Shown here: positions 13,679 to 15,259 of the stretch, one piece after another | How the letters are laid out: each line of letters begins with the position of its first letter | How positions within the stretch are numbered: the stretch's first letter is position 1 | Assembly: GCA_900552845.1 (NCBI GenBank) | Contig: USBC01000028.1 | Span: 1 to 15,259, forward strand | Reading direction: 5' to 3' | From: an uncultured Oscillospiraceae bacterium | Lineage (GTDB): Bacteria > Bacillota > Clostridia > Oscillospirales > Ruminococcaceae | Length of the DNA: 15,259 nt | Notes under the pieces: model-generated | Told to the model about the DNA's origin: nothing | What the model saw: only the letters and a program-made list of their open reading frames with translations | The model's database searches: none | Made by a program: the position numbers and the translations under genes

Positions 13679-13970
13679 CCCCTCCTTTGAGGAGGGGAGA
13701 GGGGTGGTGGTTCGCCCTTCGCGCTCCAGCGCGCGGGCGATAAAAATGCGTCGCAGACACTTTTTGAGCGCATCTGCGCGCCGTACGGATTTATTTTTCT
13801 GCTGCCGCAGAAAAATAATATCCGTATCCAGCGCAGCCAAGCGACGCGGGTCTTTAGGGCAACAGCCCTAAAACGCTTTTGGGTACTTTTGGCGGGTCAA
13901 AAGTACCACCCCGCCGGTAGGCGGAGATACAGACCAAGCTATCATCAAAACTTTGCGACGCCGTTAGGCG
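13679..13970 (-). repeat. Modular hairpin repeat, copy C (inverted)
   Basis: Full inverted counterpart of 6320-6606; the first 20 bases (13970 to 13951) are identical to copy A. H1 is GGTACTTTTG/CAAAAGTACC (13882-13907). H2 is TTTAGGGC/GCCCTAAA (13853-13872). H3 is TTATTTTTCTGC/GCAGAAAAATAA (13791-13818). CCGTACGG, the GCGC and CGCGC stems, and the C-rich H6 (13679-13697) are kept. H1 and H2 have other sequences than in copy A but still pair perfectly. Confidence 0.85.
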
Positions 13971-14002
13971 GAAAAAACATAAATGAAAGGAGCCAAACGA
14001 GC

Positions 14003-15049
14003 ATGGAAAAAGTCGATATTTCCTCGATGACGCTGCCGCGGCTGACCGAGTGGATCACCGGCACGCTGGGGGAGCCGAAATTCCGCGCCGGTCAGATCTA
14101 CCGGTGGGTGCATGAAAAACGGGTCGGCTCCTTTGCCGAAATGACCAATCTTTCCGCTGCGCTGCGGCAAAAGCTGGAGCAAAGCGCCTTTCTGACGGTG
14201 CTTTCCACCCGCCGTCGGCTGGAAAGCCGGCTGGACGAAACGGTCAAGCTCCTCCTGGAGCTGCCCGACCAGAACTGTGTGGAAGCCGTACTGATGCGGT
14301 ACGAGCACGGACTCAGCCTCTGCATCTCCACACAGGTGGGGTGCCGTATGGGGTGCAAATTCTGCGCCTCCACGCTGGGCGGGCTGGTGCGCAGCCTGAC
14401 CCCTGCCGAAATGCTGGGAGAGGTGTATGAAGCCGAACGGCAGGCGGGTGAGCCGATCTCCTCGCTGGTGCTGATGGGGATAGGCGAGCCGCTGGATAAC
14501 TACTGCAATGTTCTGGATTTTTTGACGATACTATCTTCGCCGGAGGGCAGAAACTTAAGCCTGCGGCATGTTTCACTTTCCACCTGCGGGCTGTGCGACC
14601 GTATTGACGAGCTGGCGGAGCTGGGACTGGGGCTGACCCTTTCCATCTCGCTGCACGCCGCTGATGATGAGACCCGCAGCGCCATTATGCCGGTGAACCG
14701 GCAATACAACATTGCCCGTCTGATGGAAAGCTGCAAAAACTACTTTGCCAGAACCGGTCGGCGCATCAGCTATGAATACGCCCTAATCGCCGGTGTGAAC
14801 GACAGCCCTGCCCACGCCGAGGCTTTGGCAAAGCTGCTGGGCGGGCAGAACTGCCATGTAAATCTGATCCCCGTAAACCCGGTGGCGGAGCGCGGCACCA
14901 AACGACCCGATAAGGGGGCGGTACAGCACTTTGCGGCACGGCTGGGGGCGCTGGGGCTGAATGCCACCGTCCGGCGGGAGCTGGGCAGCGACATTGCCGC
15001 CGCCTGCGGACAGCTGCGGCGGGCAGAAGCCGGAAAAGCCGGTGGCTGA
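14003..15049 (+). CDS. rlmN: Dual-specificity RNA methyltransferase RlmN
   Basis: Radical SAM enzyme that methylates C2 of adenosine 2503 in 23S rRNA and A37 in some tRNAs. It is 348 aa from ATG 14003, which has AAAGGAG (13986-13992) ten bases upstream; the frame is open further up but only through the hairpin repeat. The cluster-binding CxxxCxxC is C114, C118, C121 in QVGCRMGCKFCAST. C107, seven residues before, and C335 in IAAACGQL near the end are the conserved catalytic pair that forms the methyl-carrying intermediate. GIGEPLDNY and SLHAADDETRS are further family motifs. It lies between rsmB and prpC, as in Bacillus. Confidence 0.97.
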   Translation: MEKVDISSMTLPRLTEWITGTLGEPKFRAGQIYRWVHEKRVGSFAEMTNLSAALRQKLEQSAFLTVLSTRRRLESRLDETVKLLLELPDQNCVEAVLMRYEHGLSLCISTQVGCRMGCKFCASTLGGLVRSLTPAEMLGEVYEAERQAGEPISSLVLMGIGEPLDNYCNVLDFLTILSSPEGRNLSLRHVSLSTCGLCDRIDELAELGLGLTLSISLHAADDETRSAIMPVNRQYNIARLMESCKNYFARTGRRISYEYALIAGVNDSPAHAEALAKLLGGQNCHVNLIPVNPVAERGTKRPDKGAVQHFAARLGALGLNATVRRELGSDIAAACGQLRRAEAGKAGG

Positions 15050-15190
15050 GAGCCCCCGTTCGGCGAGATGTGACGTTTGTGATGAAATGACAAGCTCTGC
15101 GAAACGGTGAACACCGTTCGCAGAAAAAGGGATCGGGCAGGGTTCCTCTGCCCCGACAGAAAAAGCCTTCCCGAAGGAGGGGGACGAAAG
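15050..15190 (+). other. rlmN-prpC spacer with two hairpins
   Basis: TCTGCGAAACGGTG pairs with CACCGTTCGCAGA (15096-15124, one bulged A) and is followed by AAAAAGG. GGGCAG pairs with CTGCCC (15135-15153). Neither has a T run, so they are not clear terminators. AGGAGG (15175-15180) serves the next gene. Confidence 0.5.
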
Positions 15191-15259
15191 ATGCTGCAGA
15201 TCTACGGAGCGACTGACCGCGGAATGGTGCGGGAAGCCAATGAGGACCGCTTTGCCGGC
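15191..15259 (+). CDS. prpC: PP2C-type Ser/Thr phosphatase, N-terminal fragment
   Basis: The first 23 codons are visible before the window ends. The ATG at 15191 has AGGAGG ten bases upstream. The N-terminus has the pattern GATDRGMVREANEDRF, which is the first metal-binding motif of PP2C phosphatases of the PrpC/Stp family; they reverse phosphorylation by the PrkC-type kinase. In Firmicutes prpC follows rlmN and precedes prkC, which supports the call. The rest of the protein cannot be seen. Confidence 0.85.
   Translation, partial: MLQIYGATDRGMVREANEDRFAG

Larger units (their letters stand above)
13295..14002. other. Repeat-filled gap between rsmB and rlmN
   Basis: About 700 bp without a supportable gene. 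It contains a + strand relative of the hairpin repeat (13333-13570), a linker of about 110 bp (13571-13678) in which I see nothing clear, and a full - strand copy (13679-13970) ending 15 bp before the rlmN ribosome binding site. No obvious promoter is seen. Confidence 0.75.

Noticed and set aside
13333..13970. CRISPR array
   Set aside because: The repeats are long, differ in length and orientation and consist of unlike hairpins; there is no regular short repeat with unique spacers and no cas gene.
15096..15153. Terminator between rlmN and prpC
   Set aside because: Two hairpins are present but neither is followed by a T run, and rlmN and prpC are usually co-transcribed.

Overview
The window reads as the chromosome of a Gram-positive Firmicute of the class Clostridia, most like the Oscillospiraceae/Ruminococcaceae of the gut. 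The reasons are the order of housekeeping genes, AGGAGG-type ribosome binding sites paired with TTG, GTG and ATG starts, a lipoprotein signal peptide, and GC-rich coding sequence (about 60-65% in the rows I counted). The taxonomic placement is inference.

Region 1 (1-550) is a 3'-truncated GH1 beta-glycosidase fragment on the + strand. It runs head-on into a 3'-truncated sensor histidine kinase on the - strand. The two meet at a perfect 18-bp palindrome (533-550). The GH1 part is close to 50% GC in rows I counted, against more than 60% beyond the junction. This looks like an assembly or amplification chimera, or a recent rearrangement.

Region 2 (533-3990) is an OmpR-type response regulator plus the kinase stub on the - strand. 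Diverging from them is a redox operon: a 50-aa CXXC membrane protein (CD1871A-like), a polytopic 4Fe-4S protein with CxxxCP motifs (NapH/Fer4_5-like), and a TlpA-like thioredoxin lipoprotein, closed by a strong terminator. The divergent control region has a 10-bp inverted repeat whose two arms fall at the -35 position of each promoter. The simplest reading is that the two-component system controls a membrane electron relay that keeps an extracytoplasmic thiol reductase reduced.

Region 3 (4070-6213) is yicC, remA, gmk, rpoZ, tightly packed behind a good sigma-A promoter. Region 4 (6940-15259) is priA, def, fmt, a YugP-type zinc peptidase, rsmB, rlmN and the start of a PP2C phosphatase (prpC). 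Together these follow the classic Firmicutes cluster for nucleotide metabolism, transcription, replication restart, translation initiation and rRNA methylation. coaBC, usually between rpoZ and priA, is absent.

The gaps in this cluster hold unusual non-coding repeats. One family (6320-6606 and 13679-13970 inverted, with a partial relative at 13333-13570) is a chain of hairpins. Between copies the stem sequences are replaced or changed in a compensatory way while the layout is kept. A second element (9428-9706) has perfect 18-bp terminal inverted repeats enclosing two further closed stems, like a MITE or a three-way-junction RNA. A third, shorter repeat (6219-6299, 6610-6695, 11145-11178 inverted) flanks the first family and follows fmt. 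These repeats and the redox operon are the parts most worth a second look.
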